The notes beneath the pieces were generated by a model, which saw only the letters and a list, made by a program, of their open reading frames with translations, had not been told where the DNA came from and ran no database searches. Below, one piece after another: positions 56,130 to 64,000 of a stretch of DNA of 64,000 bases (positions within the stretch are counted from its first letter, which is position 1; each line of letters starts with the position of its first letter). Where the stretch lies: assembly GCA_035999365.1 (NCBI GenBank), contig DASYGT010000011.1, positions 36,113-100,112 on the forward strand. Reading direction: 5' to 3'. The translations under genes and the position numbers were made by a program. The stretch comes from DASYGT01 sp035999365 (lineage in GTDB: Bacteria; Actinomycetota; Actinomycetes; Mycobacteriales; Jatrophihabitantaceae).

Positions 56130-58826
56130 CTACGGCCCTGTCGCCGCAGCCGGCGGCCCGGCCGGTCGGCTCGCCGCCCGGCGCCGCCGGGGCCCGCCGC
56201 GGGCCACGGTCGGAACGTGTTCGGGACGTGGGGCGCGGTCAGGGCTCGGCTCAGGATCGGCAGGCGCCTCGGCGGCCGGTAGCTCCGGAATCTCCTCGCT
56301 CGGGATCTCCTCGCTCGGGCCGTCGGCGGTCACATCCTCGTCATCGGGATGCGCGGCACGATGGATCGCGCTCATCGCGGCGAGGGCGAGGCGCCGCTGC
56401 TCCTCGGCCGCTTCGAGGTCCTCCGGCGCCGGTTCGGCAGGCTTCTTCGCCGCGCCCGCACCGCCGCGCTTGCGGCGTGACTTGGGCCGGTCGTCATCTT
56501 CTGAGCCCTCATCGTGCGCGTGCGGCTTGTCGACCGGCTCGGCGTGCAGGATGACGCCGCGCCCCTTGCACACCTCGCACGATTCGCTGAACGCTTCCAG
56601 AAGCCCCTCGCCGACTCGCTTGCGGGTCATCTGCACCAGGCCGAGCGAGGTGACCTCGGCGACCTGATGCTTGGTGCGGTCGCGGCCGAGGCACTCGGTG
56701 AGACGGCGCAGCACGAGATCGCGGTTGCTTTCGAGCACCATGTCGATGAAGTCGATGACGACGATGCCACCGACGTCGCGCAGCCGGAGCTGGCGCACGA
56801 TCTCTTCGGCTGCTTCGAGGTTGTTGCGGGTGACCGTCTGCTCGAGGTTGCCCCCGGTGCCGACGAACTTGCCGGTGTTCACGTCGATGACCGTCATCGC
56901 CTCGGTGCGGTCGATCACGAGCGACCCACCGGACGGCAGCCAGACCTTGCGGTCGAGGGCCTTCATCAGCTGCTCGTCGACGCGCAGGTCATGGAACAGA
57001 TCGGTCTGCCCGGCGTGCTTGGCCACCCGCTCGGCCAGATCCGGTGCGACGCCGGCAACGTAGTCCGACACCGTCTCCCACGCTTGTTCGCCCTGCACCA
57101 CCAGTTTCTTGAAGTCTTCGTTGAAGACGTCGCGGACGACCCGGATGGCGAGATCCGGCTCGCCGTGCACCAGGGTCGGGGCCGCCGAGGTCTTCGCTGC
57201 CTTCTTCGAGATCTGCTCCCACTGGGCCTGCAGCCGCTCGACGTCGCGGGTCAGCTCCTCCTCGCTGGCCCCCTCGGCCGCCGTGCGGACGATCACGCCG
57301 GCGTCTTCAGGGACGATCTTCTTGAGGATCGCCTTCAGGCGGTGCCGCTCGGTGTCAGGCAGCTTTCGGCTGATGCCCGTCATGCCGCCGCCGGGCACGT
57401 AGACGAGGAAGCGGCCGGGCAGCGAGACCTGGCTCGTCAGCCGGGCTCCCTTGTGGCCGATCGGATCCTTGGTGACCTGGACCAGCACCGTGTCGCCGGA
57501 CTTCAGTGCATCCTCGATCGCCCGCGATTTACCCTCGAGGCCGGCGGCGTCCCAGTTCACCTCGCCGGCGTAGATCACGCCGTTGCGCCCCTTGCCGATG
57601 TCGACGAAGGCCGCCTCCATGCTCGGCAGCACGTTCTGGACCCGGCCGAGGTAGACGTTCCCGACGTAGGACGTGGCGCTGGCTCGCGTGACGTAGTGCT
57701 CGACGAGCACCTCGTCCTCGAGGACGGCGATCTGGGTGCGGTCGCCGTTCTGCCGCACCGCCATGATGCGGTCGACCGCCTCGCGGCGGGCGAGGAACTC
57801 GGCTTCGGTCAGGATCGGCGGCCGGCGGCGGCTGGTGTCGCGGCCGTCGCGGCGGCGCTGGCGCTTGGCCTCGAGCCGGGTCGAGCCCTTGACGCCCCGC
57901 ACGCCGTCGTCGTCGGCCGCCTTCTGCTTCGGCTGGCGGACGTGTACGACCGTGTTTGGTGGGTCGTCTGCCGAGGGCTCGGCACCGTCGGCGGTAGTGC
58001 GGCGGCGACGACGACGCCGGTTGGTGGCGCCACCGTCGGCGTCGCCCCCTTCGCCGTCGTCAGTGTCGAGTTCATCCCCGGCATCCCGCGCGGCCGCGGG
58101 CTCGTCGCCGTCCTCGGATGAGCTCTCCTCGTCGTCGGCGCCGTCCAGGGCGGCAGGCTTGGCGCCGCCTCCGCGGCCTCGACGGCCCCGACGGCGCCTG
58201 CGGCGAGCGCCGGTGGCCTCCTCGACCGCAGCCTCACGGACGTCGTCAGGATCGGCGGTGCGGTCCTCGGCATCCTCGACCTGGACGAGGTCGACGCCGG
58301 CTGGAGTTGGCTCCGTCCCGCGCGGCGGCCCGGCCGGTGCTTTGGCGGCTCGGCGCGGGCGGGCCGGAGCAGCGACCGCCTCGGGTGCGACGAACAGGAC
58401 GGTGGGCGGGGCGAGCGCCGGCGGCGTTTCCGCCGAAGGCGCGGATGTCTCGGCAGCGGCCGTGCCAGATCGCTTGGCGGCCGCCTTGCGGGTCGCCTTC
58501 TTGGCCGGCTTCGCCGCTTTGGCCGCCTTCACGGGTACGGCGGGTTCAGCCTTGCCGGTCGACTCCCCGGCCGACGCAACGGCTGCCTCGGTATCGGGCG
58601 CCGTGATCTTCTTCGCGGCCTTCTTCGCCGGCTTCTTACGCGGCGTGGCGGCCGCGTCGGCCGCTGTGGACGACGGCGCTGAATCACTCGCCGTTGCGGC
58701 GGCAGGCGCTTTCTTGGCCGCGCGCTTACGTGGCGCCTTGGCGGGCGGTTCGCCCGTTTCGCCGTTGCTGGTGGTGCTGGTGGGGTCAATGTTGCTGTTG
58801 TCGCTATCGAGCATGTGCTCGGTCAC
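56130..58826 (-). CDS. rne: Ribonuclease E/G
   Basis: 898 residues from GTG 58826; ATG 58814 is also possible. A long N-terminal Lys/Ala/Pro-rich region (about 1-330, low complexity, partly acidic) precedes the catalytic core: S1 domain (SATSYVGNVYLGRVQNVLPS near 385), DNase I-like domain with VIDVNTGKFVG (Asp about 648) and IVVIDFIDM, and the zinc link CEVCKGRG near 750. It makes 5'-end-dependent cuts in mRNA, rRNA and tRNA precursors. The actinobacterial type places its disordered scaffold on both sides of the core, as here. Confidence 0.96.
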   Translation of the reverse strand: MTEHMLDSDNSNIDPTSTTSNGETGEPPAKAPRKRAAKKAPAAATASDSAPSSTAADAAATPRKKPAKKAAKKITAPDTEAAVASAGESTGKAEPAVPVKAAKAAKPAKKATRKAAAKRSGTAAAETSAPSAETPPALAPPTVLFVAPEAVAAPARPRRAAKAPAGPPRGTEPTPAGVDLVQVEDAEDRTADPDDVREAAVEEATGARRRRRRGRRGRGGGAKPAALDGADDEESSSEDGDEPAAARDAGDELDTDDGEGGDADGGATNRRRRRRRTTADGAEPSADDPPNTVVHVRQPKQKAADDDGVRGVKGSTRLEAKRQRRRDGRDTSRRRPPILTEAEFLARREAVDRIMAVRQNGDRTQIAVLEDEVLVEHYVTRASATSYVGNVYLGRVQNVLPSMEAAFVDIGKGRNGVIYAGEVNWDAAGLEGKSRAIEDALKSGDTVLVQVTKDPIGHKGARLTSQVSLPGRFLVYVPGGGMTGISRKLPDTERHRLKAILKKIVPEDAGVIVRTAAEGASEEELTRDVERLQAQWEQISKKAAKTSAAPTLVHGEPDLAIRVVRDVFNEDFKKLVVQGEQAWETVSDYVAGVAPDLAERVAKHAGQTDLFHDLRVDEQLMKALDRKVWLPSGGSLVIDRTEAMTVIDVNTGKFVGTGGNLEQTVTRNNLEAAEEIVRQLRLRDVGGIVVIDFIDMVLESNRDLVLRRLTECLGRDRTKHQVAEVTSLGLVQMTRKRVGEGLLEAFSESCEVCKGRGVILHAEPVDKPHAHDEGSEDDDRPKSRRKRGGAGAAKKPAEPAPEDLEAAEEQRRLALAAMSAIHRAAHPDDEDVTADGPSEEIPSEEIPELPAAEAPADPEPSPDRAPRPEHVPTVARGGPRRRRAASRPAGPPAAATGP

Positions 58827-58932
58827 TTCCGTCTCTCGGCCTCCGGGCGCGGGCGCCAGGGCTGGCGAACCGCGACCGCACGAAGGCGGTTGGTGCGAAC
58901 TGCCCGGGATCGGGCGCCCGCGAAGTCTGTTG

Positions 58933-59697
58933 CTACGGCGATGCCTCGAGCCGGCCGCGGTCTGCGATCAGGGGATCGCCAACCGAACCGGCGTCGTCGA
59001 TCGGTCCCTGCGCCACCCGGACCGAAACAGGCGCGGCCGTGAGGGCGAGACCGGCGACACCGCGAAGTGCGGCAAGAACGTCGTCGGGTCGAACGGCTGG
59101 GGTCACCTGCCGGACAACCATCTCGAGTATGGCACGCGCCGGGCCCAGGGGCTGCGCACCGGCCTGCGACACGGTCGCGGACACCACGGCAGCCCGGGCG
59201 TCGACGTTCTTGTGGCCGGTCTTGGTGAGCCGCTCGACCGGGCAACTCGTCTCGGCGAGGAAACGCGCCAGCGCCGCCTCGGCCGTAGGCAGGTCCACTC
59301 CGGGAAGCTCGATACGCCACGCCGACGCCTGCATCCGCTCGGCCAGCGAACCACCGCCCGACACGACCGCTTCGACGATGTCGAGCCCCGGCGGCAGCGC
59401 CGCGTCCAGCGCCAGCCGGAGCAGTTCGACATCGACCTCTCGGACCAACCCGATCTCGAGGTATTCGGCCTCGCTGGCAACACCCGTCGGCGCCGCTCCG
59501 AGGTAGGCGATCTTCGGGTGGGGGGTGAATCCACCGGAATACCCCATCGGCACGTCGGCCCGGCGCAGTGCCCGTTCGAACGCCCTCGCAAAATCACGGT
59601 GCGAGCTGAAACGCAACCGGCCGCGCTTGGCATACCGAATCCGGACGCGCTGGACGATGGGCGCCGGTGGCGGCCCCTCCGGAACTCGACGCGCCAT
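58933..59697 (-). CDS. TIGR03936 family radical-SAM-associated protein
   Basis: 254 residues from ATG 59697. The start VQRVRIRYAKRGRLRFSSHR and GYSGGFTPHPKIAYLGAAP are the signature of TIGR03936 (DUF2344). The family is almost always encoded next to the TIGR03960 radical SAM protein and close to RNase E/G; function unknown. Here the partner is two genes away; the ATG overlaps the SDR stop by one base (TGATG). Confidence 0.88.
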   Translation of the reverse strand: MARRVPEGPPPAPIVQRVRIRYAKRGRLRFSSHRDFARAFERALRRADVPMGYSGGFTPHPKIAYLGAAPTGVASEAEYLEIGLVREVDVELLRLALDAALPPGLDIVEAVVSGGGSLAERMQASAWRIELPGVDLPTAEAALARFLAETSCPVERLTKTGHKNVDARAAVVSATVSQAGAQPLGPARAILEMVVRQVTPAVRPDDVLAALRGVAGLALTAAPVSVRVAQGPIDDAGSVGDPLIADRGRLEASP

Positions 59698-60413
59698 CAG
59701 CTCTGGGTGCCGCCGTCGACCAGCAAGGTCGTACCCGTGATGTTGCGGGCCGCGTCCGATGCCAGATAAGCGATGGACTCGGCGATCTCGCCCGGCGTCA
59801 CCCAGCCATCGTTCGGGCTCATCAGCCGAGCCATCAGCTTGGGGTCGAGATCGTGCGGCATCGTCTCGGCAACGCCCTGCACCATGGGTGTCATCACGCT
59901 GCTGGGGCAGACAGCGTTCACGCGCACACCGCGCGAGGCGAGCTCGAGCCCCATCGACTTGGTCAAGAGGACGAGGCCACCCTTCGAAGCGCAGTAGGCC
60001 GCCGTGTACGCCTGTCCGCGTAGGCCGGCGATGGATGCGACGTTGACGATGCACCCCTTGCGCTCGAGCAGCGAGGGCAGCGCTGTCTGGCTGACGAGGA
60101 ACGGCCCGGTCAGGTTGACCGCCAGGTGCCGTTGCCAGTCGTCGAACGTCGTCTGTTCGACGTGCGAGAACCGCACCATCCCGGCCACGTTCGCGACGAC
60201 GTCGATGCCGCCGTATCGCTCGATCGTCGCGTCGACGAACGATCGAACGGACGCGGGGTCGGCGACGTCACCGCGCATCACCGTCGTGCCGTCACCGGTG
60301 AGATCGACGCCGACGACGTTCGCGCCCTCGGTACGGAAGAGCTCGGCGGTGGCCGCGCCGATACCGGAGCCGGCTCCGGTGACGAGCACGACCTTGCCCT
60401 GGAAGCGGGTCAT
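59697..60413 (-). CDS. Short-chain dehydrogenase/reductase
   Basis: 238 residues from ATG 60413. Classical SDR: cofactor motif VTGAGSGIGAATAEL, NVAGMVRFSH (N-N-A-G replaced by N-V-A-G), catalytic YCASK, and VNAVCPSSVMTPM. Substrate unknown. The start overlaps the stop of the NTF2-like gene (ATGA) and the stop overlaps the start of the TIGR03936 gene, making it an insert in a usually adjacent pair. Confidence 0.9.
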   Translation of the reverse strand: MTRFQGKVVLVTGAGSGIGAATAELFRTEGANVVGVDLTGDGTTVMRGDVADPASVRSFVDATIERYGGIDVVANVAGMVRFSHVEQTTFDDWQRHLAVNLTGPFLVSQTALPSLLERKGCIVNVASIAGLRGQAYTAAYCASKGGLVLLTKSMGLELASRGVRVNAVCPSSVMTPMVQGVAETMPHDLDPKLMARLMSPNDGWVTPGEIAESIAYLASDAARNITGTTLLVDGGTQS

Positions 60414-60847
60414 CGGCGTGGCACCTCGTAGGTCAGATGGTGAGACAGGTCCCCGACATGGTCGATCAGGAATTGCCGTCGAGCGAATCGCCAACCCGAC
60501 GCGGCCCGCACGAACTCGTCGCGGTACCGCCCGCTGATGATCGGCTGCAGCGCGAATTCGGCTACGCCCTGGAACACGACGTAGGAGGAGCGGGCTGCAG
60601 CGGCGTCGCCGTGCACCGTCACCACCGAGTTGGCCGTGATGTGCCGGGTGCGCGGTGAGCCGTCGTACATCCGCGTCCCACGCTCGTACAGCGCCCGTAC
60701 CGCGTCATGCCCCGCAGCCACCACCGCGCCGTCCTCGGCGGTCAGCTCGGCATCGGCAAAAAGCGAGCCGACCGCTTCCCAGTCGGCGGCATCCATCAGT
60801 TCGCAATAGGTGCCGAGCAGATTGCGAATCTCGTCGGCGTCGCTCAT
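60410..60847 (-). CDS. SnoaL-like/NTF2-like protein
   Basis: 145 residues from ATG 60847. IRNLLGTYCELMDAADWEAV and SLFADAELTAEDG, then RTRHITANSVVTVHGDAAA, ending in WRFARRQFLIDH: the alpha+beta barrel of the SnoaL-like nuclear transport factor 2 family, which includes small isomerases, hydrolases and hydroxylating-enzyme beta subunits. The start overlaps the stop of the TIGR03960 gene (ATGA) and the stop overlaps the SDR start. The SDR partner suggests a shared small-molecule substrate. Confidence 0.83.
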   Translation of the reverse strand: MSDADEIRNLLGTYCELMDAADWEAVGSLFADAELTAEDGAVVAAGHDAVRALYERGTRMYDGSPRTRHITANSVVTVHGDAAAARSSYVVFQGVAEFALQPIISGRYRDEFVRAASGWRFARRQFLIDHVGDLSHHLTYEVPRR

Positions 60848-62796
60848 CGCTTCGCGGTCAACGGCAACAGCGAACGTCCGGCAACGGGCGCCAGGGACGC
60901 GCCTGTCGGCCCGATCTGGATGTCGGTGCCGAGGTTCGAGCAGACGCCACAGTCGAAACAGGGCGTCCATCGGCAGTCGTCCTGCTCGAACTCGCCGAGC
61001 GCGTCCTGCCAGTCGTCCCACAACCACTGCTTGTCGAGGCCGGAATCGAGATGGTCCCACGGAAGGACCTCATCGCCGTCGCGCTCACGCGTGGTGAACC
61101 AGGCGAGATCGACGCCTCCCCCGGAACCGGCGAACACAGCTTCAGCGGCGCGCGTCCACCGCTCGAACGAGAAGTGCTCGCTCCATCCGTCGAAACGACC
61201 GCCCTCGCGCCATACCCTCTCAATGACCGCACCGACGCGCCGATCACCGCGCGAGAGCAGCCCTTCGATCAGCGACGGTTCGCCGTCGTGATACCGCATG
61301 CCTACCTGGCGTCCGAGGGAGCGGTCGGCGTTGATGGCGTCACGCAATGCACGCAGTCTGCGGTCGACCGTTGCCGGATCGGTCTGCGCGGCCCATTGGA
61401 ACGGAGTGTGCGGCTTCGGCACGAACCCGCCGATCGACACCGTGCACCGCACATCGCGGCCGCCCGTGGCAACACGGCCGGCACGAATGACGTCATGGGC
61501 CATCTCGGCAATTTCGAGGACGTCTTCGTCGGTCTCGGTGGGCAGCCCGCACATGAAATACAGCTTCACCTGACGCCAGCCCTGCGCGTACGCGGTCGAG
61601 ACGGTGCGAATCAGGTCGTCCTTGCTGACCATCTTGTTGATCACGCGGCGCAGCCGTTCGCTGCCGCCCTCGGGCGCGAAGGTCAGCCCGGAACGCCGGC
61701 CATTACGGCTGAACTCGTTCGCAAGGTCGATGTTGAACGCATCGACTCGGGTGGACGGCAGCGACAGGCTCACCTTGTCGTCCTGGTAACGGTCGGCGAG
61801 TTCCTTCGCGATCTGGCCGATCTCGGAGTGATCCGCCGACGACAACGACAGCAGCCCGACCTCTTCGAATCCGGTTGCCGCCAGTCCTTGCTCGACCATG
61901 TTGCCGATGCCGGTGATGCTCCGCTCACGTACCGGGCGGGTGATCATGCCGGCCTGGCAGAACCGGCAACCCCGCGTGCAGCCGCGGAAGATCTCCACCG
62001 ACATCCGCTCGTGCACGGTCTCGGCCAGCGGGACGAGTGGGGTCTTGGGGTACGGCCACTCGTCGAGATCCATGACGGTGTGCTTGGTAACGCGTGCCGG
62101 CACCCGCGGCCGGTTCGGCGTGACGGCGGCGATCCGTCCGTCGGCGAGGTAGGTGACGTCGTAGAACCTCGGCACGTAGACGCCGCCGGTCTCGGCCAGC
62201 CGAAGCAACAACTCGTCGCGTCCACCCGGGCATCCGGACGTTTTCCAGTCGCGCACGACGTCGGTGATCGCACCGACGATCTGCTCTCCGTCGCCGAGCA
62301 CTGCCGCATCGACGAAATCGGCGATGGGCTCGGGGTTGAAGGCGGCGTGGCCACCCGCGATCACGACCGGATGCTCATCGGTGCGATCGGCGGCGTGCAG
62401 CGGGATGGCGGCGAGATCGAGCGCAGTGAGCAGGTTCGTGTAGCCCAGCTCGGTCGAGAACGAGACGCCGAGCAGGTCGAACGCGGCGACCGGACGGTGG
62501 TTGTCGACCGTGAACTGCCCGACGCCGTGCTCACGCATCAGCGCTTCGAGGTCGGGCCAGACGGCGTAGGTGCGCTCAGCCAAGGCGTCGGGACGCTCGT
62601 TGAGCACCTCGTACAGGATCTGCACGCCCTGGTTCGGCAGCCCCACCTCGTACGCGTCCGGGTACATCAGCGCCCAGCGCACGTCGACGTCGTCCCAGTT
62701 CTTGCTGCGTGCGTTGAGCTCCCCCCCGACGTACTGGATGGGCTTCTGGATCCGCGCGAGCAACGGCTCGAGACGAGGGAACAGCGATTCGACCAT
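60844..62796 (-). CDS. TIGR03960 family B12-binding radical SAM protein
   Basis: 650 residues. An N-terminal B12-binding-like domain (YPDAYEVGLPNQGVQILYEV), then the radical SAM cluster Cys273-x3-Cys277-x2-Cys280 (RGCTRGCRFCQAG), and a C-terminal CFDCGVC. The substrate is unknown, though the pair with TIGR03936 and RNase E/G is widely conserved. Promoter likely in the 60-base gap shared with the divergent EamA gene. First gene of a four-gene leftward chain. Confidence 0.92.
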   Translation of the reverse strand: MVESLFPRLEPLLARIQKPIQYVGGELNARSKNWDDVDVRWALMYPDAYEVGLPNQGVQILYEVLNERPDALAERTYAVWPDLEALMREHGVGQFTVDNHRPVAAFDLLGVSFSTELGYTNLLTALDLAAIPLHAADRTDEHPVVIAGGHAAFNPEPIADFVDAAVLGDGEQIVGAITDVVRDWKTSGCPGGRDELLLRLAETGGVYVPRFYDVTYLADGRIAAVTPNRPRVPARVTKHTVMDLDEWPYPKTPLVPLAETVHERMSVEIFRGCTRGCRFCQAGMITRPVRERSITGIGNMVEQGLAATGFEEVGLLSLSSADHSEIGQIAKELADRYQDDKVSLSLPSTRVDAFNIDLANEFSRNGRRSGLTFAPEGGSERLRRVINKMVSKDDLIRTVSTAYAQGWRQVKLYFMCGLPTETDEDVLEIAEMAHDVIRAGRVATGGRDVRCTVSIGGFVPKPHTPFQWAAQTDPATVDRRLRALRDAINADRSLGRQVGMRYHDGEPSLIEGLLSRGDRRVGAVIERVWREGGRFDGWSEHFSFERWTRAAEAVFAGSGGGVDLAWFTTRERDGDEVLPWDHLDSGLDKQWLWDDWQDALGEFEQDDCRWTPCFDCGVCSNLGTDIQIGPTGASLAPVAGRSLLPLTAKR

Positions 62797-62856
62797 GACC
62801 CGACCATGCTACGGGCGCCGCGGCCTCCCGCCGGACGCCCTGACAGGATCGGCCGG

Positions 62857-63723
62857 GTGAGCCGAACACCGTCGCCGCAGGTGCTGCTGCTGGGCAGCAT
62901 CGCCTCGGTGCAGTTCGGCTCGGCGTTCGCCTCGAAGCTGTTTGCTCAGGCCGGCCCTGGCGGCGTGGTGTTCCTCCGGCTGGCGCTGTCGGGCATCGCG
63001 CTGCTCCTGATCACCCGGCCGCGGGTGCGCGGGCGCAGCCGGGCCGACATCGCGACAGCCGTCGCGTTCGGGCTCGTGCTCGGCGGTATGAACTGGAGCT
63101 TCTACGAGGCGCTCGACCGGTTGCCCCTCGGCGTGGCCGTGACGATCGAGTTCGTCGGCCCGTTGATGGTTGCGGTGGTCGGCTCGCGGCGTCTGCTCGA
63201 CCTGCTCTGGGTCGGGCTGGCCGGCGGCGGCGTCGGGCTGCTCGCGCTGCGCGGTACGCACCAGGGGGTGCACGCGCTCGGGGTCGGCCTCGCACTGGTG
63301 GCTGCAGCCTGCTGGGCGTTCTACATCCTGCTGTCGAAGCGGGTCGGCGCCGCGTTCCCGCGGCTCGACGGGCTCGCGGTGGCACTCGGCGTCGGGACGT
63401 TACTCGTCATTCCCGCGGGTGTGGTGGAGGGCGGTTCGGCGCTGGGACGCCCGTCGGTGCTGTTGGGCGGGGTCGCGGTGGCGTGCTTGTCCTCGCTCAT
63501 CCCCTATTCGCTCGAGATCGTCGCACTGCGCCGACTGTCGGCCGCCGCGTTCGGATTGCTCATGAGTCTCGAACCCGCGATGGCCGCGCTTGCCGGGGTG
63601 CTCGTCCTGAGTGAACACATCACCGGGGTGCTGCTGGCCGCGCTGGTGATGGTGATCGTCGCGAGCGTCGGGACCACGGTCACCGCCCGCCGCGAGGACG
63701 ATGTGCCGGCCATCCTCGACTGA
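62857..63723 (+). CDS. EamA/RhtA family transporter
   Basis: 288 residues from GTG 62857, with ten hydrophobic segments arranged as two EamA repeats; the second repeat has FGLLMSLEPAMAALAGVLVL. The GPGGVVFLRLALSG and GGMNWSFYEALDRLPLGVAV pattern is the RhtA-like branch, which exports amino acids such as threonine or homoserine in the known example. Substrate here unknown. A very long frame upstream in the same phase runs antisense to the TIGR03960 gene and is not coding. Confidence 0.87.
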   Translation: MSRTPSPQVLLLGSIASVQFGSAFASKLFAQAGPGGVVFLRLALSGIALLLITRPRVRGRSRADIATAVAFGLVLGGMNWSFYEALDRLPLGVAVTIEFVGPLMVAVVGSRRLLDLLWVGLAGGGVGLLALRGTHQGVHALGVGLALVAAACWAFYILLSKRVGAAFPRLDGLAVALGVGTLLVIPAGVVEGGSALGRPSVLLGGVAVACLSSLIPYSLEIVALRRLSAAAFGLLMSLEPAMAALAGVLVLSEHITGVLLAALVMVIVASVGTTVTARREDDVPAILD

Positions 63724-63819
63724 GCGACCGTCGGTGCCTCGTTGCGCCCTCGGGGGGTAAGGCGCCGAGAGGCGGGATTCGTCCTTGTGGACAAGGCCAT
63801 TTCGCCGTCACCGGTCCAG

Positions 63820-63825
63820 TAGATT
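63820..63825 (+). promoter_or_regulatory. Possible -10 element of a leaderless DUF222 gene
   Basis: TAGATT ends seven bases before the ATG at 63833, with no ribosome site between, as in leaderless actinobacterial mRNAs. No -35 is convincing; CGTACG is a small palindrome between. Confidence 0.4.
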
Positions 63826-63832
63826 CGTACGT

Positions 63833-64000
63833 ATGAGCGATGTGTTGGTTGCGGCGGCGCGGCGGTTGGCGCCGGTGGATCGGTTGCGGGCGCTCGGGTT
63901 GTTGGAGGCGCGGATCGCCCGGTTGCAGGCTGAGCAGTTGGCTATGTTGGCCGCGATCGAGGCCGATCCGGTGACGGTGAGCGTGCCTGGTGGCGCCGAC
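63833..64000 (+). CDS. DUF222/13E12 family protein, 3'-truncated
   Basis: The first 56 residues before the window edge: MSDVLVAAARRLAPVDRLRA followed by an Ala/Leu/Arg-rich helix LEARIARLQAEQLAMLAAIE. This is the usual N-terminus of the DUF222 domain, which in complete proteins is followed by an HNH endonuclease motif; these 13E12-repeat genes are multicopy in many actinobacterial genomes. The HNH part cannot be seen here. Confidence 0.7.
   Translation, partial: MSDVLVAAARRLAPVDRLRALGLLEARIARLQAEQLAMLAAIEADPVTVSVPGGAD

Noticed and set aside
60655..62856. Long upstream extension of the EamA frame on the plus strand
   Set aside because: It is antisense to the TIGR03960 and SnoaL-like genes; transporter similarity begins only at the GTG 62857.
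1..64000. CRISPR arrays, insertion sequences, prophage or attachment sites
   Set aside because: No regularly spaced direct repeats with spacers, no transposase or integrase, and no tRNA-borne duplication was seen by eye.

Overview
The window is ordinary chromosome from a high-GC Gram-positive bacterium of the class Actinomycetia. GC content is high throughout. GTG starts and four-base ATGA stop/start overlaps are common, and a mycothiol-type DinB/maleylpyruvate isomerase protein and a 13E12/DUF222-type gene are present. The gene order runs parallel to the Mycobacterium tuberculosis segment dnaG-dgt-uppS-recO-era-Rv2365c-Rv2366c-ybeY-phoH-rsmE-dnaJ2-hrcA-hemW-lepA-rpsT-holA-comEC-comEA-degV-gpgP-rsfS-nadD-proA-proB-obg-rpmA-rplU-rne (recalled from knowledge, not computed). 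No transposase, integrase, CRISPR array, prophage or rRNA gene was seen, and no gene-free gap exceeds 300 bases.

Layout. 1-6.2 kb: a truncated DinB/DUF664 gene, a small secreted four-cysteine protein, two divergent polytopic membrane proteins that look like GT-C glycosyltransferases, another membrane protein and a RibD/DHFR-like protein. 6.2-24.3 kb: tRNA-Asn(GTT), then a mostly leftward block for replication and nucleotide control (dnaG, dgt), pyruvate phosphate dikinase, dusB, glyS, a PAP2-type membrane protein, uppS with a coupled ABM monooxygenase gene, recO, an MFS exporter and era; a rightward TetR-enzyme-hydrolase cassette interrupts the conserved order next to era. 24.3-32.7 kb: a degenerate cytidine deaminase-like gene coupled to a CNNM/CorC protein, then ybeY, phoH, a HIT protein, rsmE, dnaJ, hrcA and hemW. 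32.7-37.8 kb: an RNase Sa-like ribonuclease with its barstar inhibitor, a rightward hydrolase/DUF/oxidoreductase trio, and lepA. 37.9-47.6 kb: rpsT, holA, the DNA-uptake genes comEC and comEA, degV, leuS with a likely leucine attenuator, a phosphoglycerate-mutase-family phosphatase and rsfS. 47.6-58.8 kb: nadD, a two-domain fatty acyl-CoA reductase, a UbiA prenyltransferase, proA, proB, obgE, rpmA, rplU and RNase E/G. 58.8-64 kb: a four-gene coupled chain around the TIGR03936/TIGR03960 pair, an EamA transporter and the start of a DUF222 gene.

Most genes support translation, RNA maturation and quality control (glyS, leuS, tRNA-Asn, dusB, era, ybeY, rsmE, lepA, rpsT, rplU, rpmA, obgE, rsfS, rne, dnaJ, hrcA), with proline (proBA), NAD (nadD), haem (hemW) and polyprenyl (uppS, UbiA) metabolism and competence added. 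The observations most worth following up are the leuS leader attenuator, the RNase Sa/barstar pair, the SDR and NTF2-like genes inserted between the two radical-SAM-associated genes, the missing comEC stop, the probable CTG start of a hydrolase, and the tandem repeats at the starts of obgE and rsmE. No clearly novel multi-gene system is demonstrated by the sequence alone.
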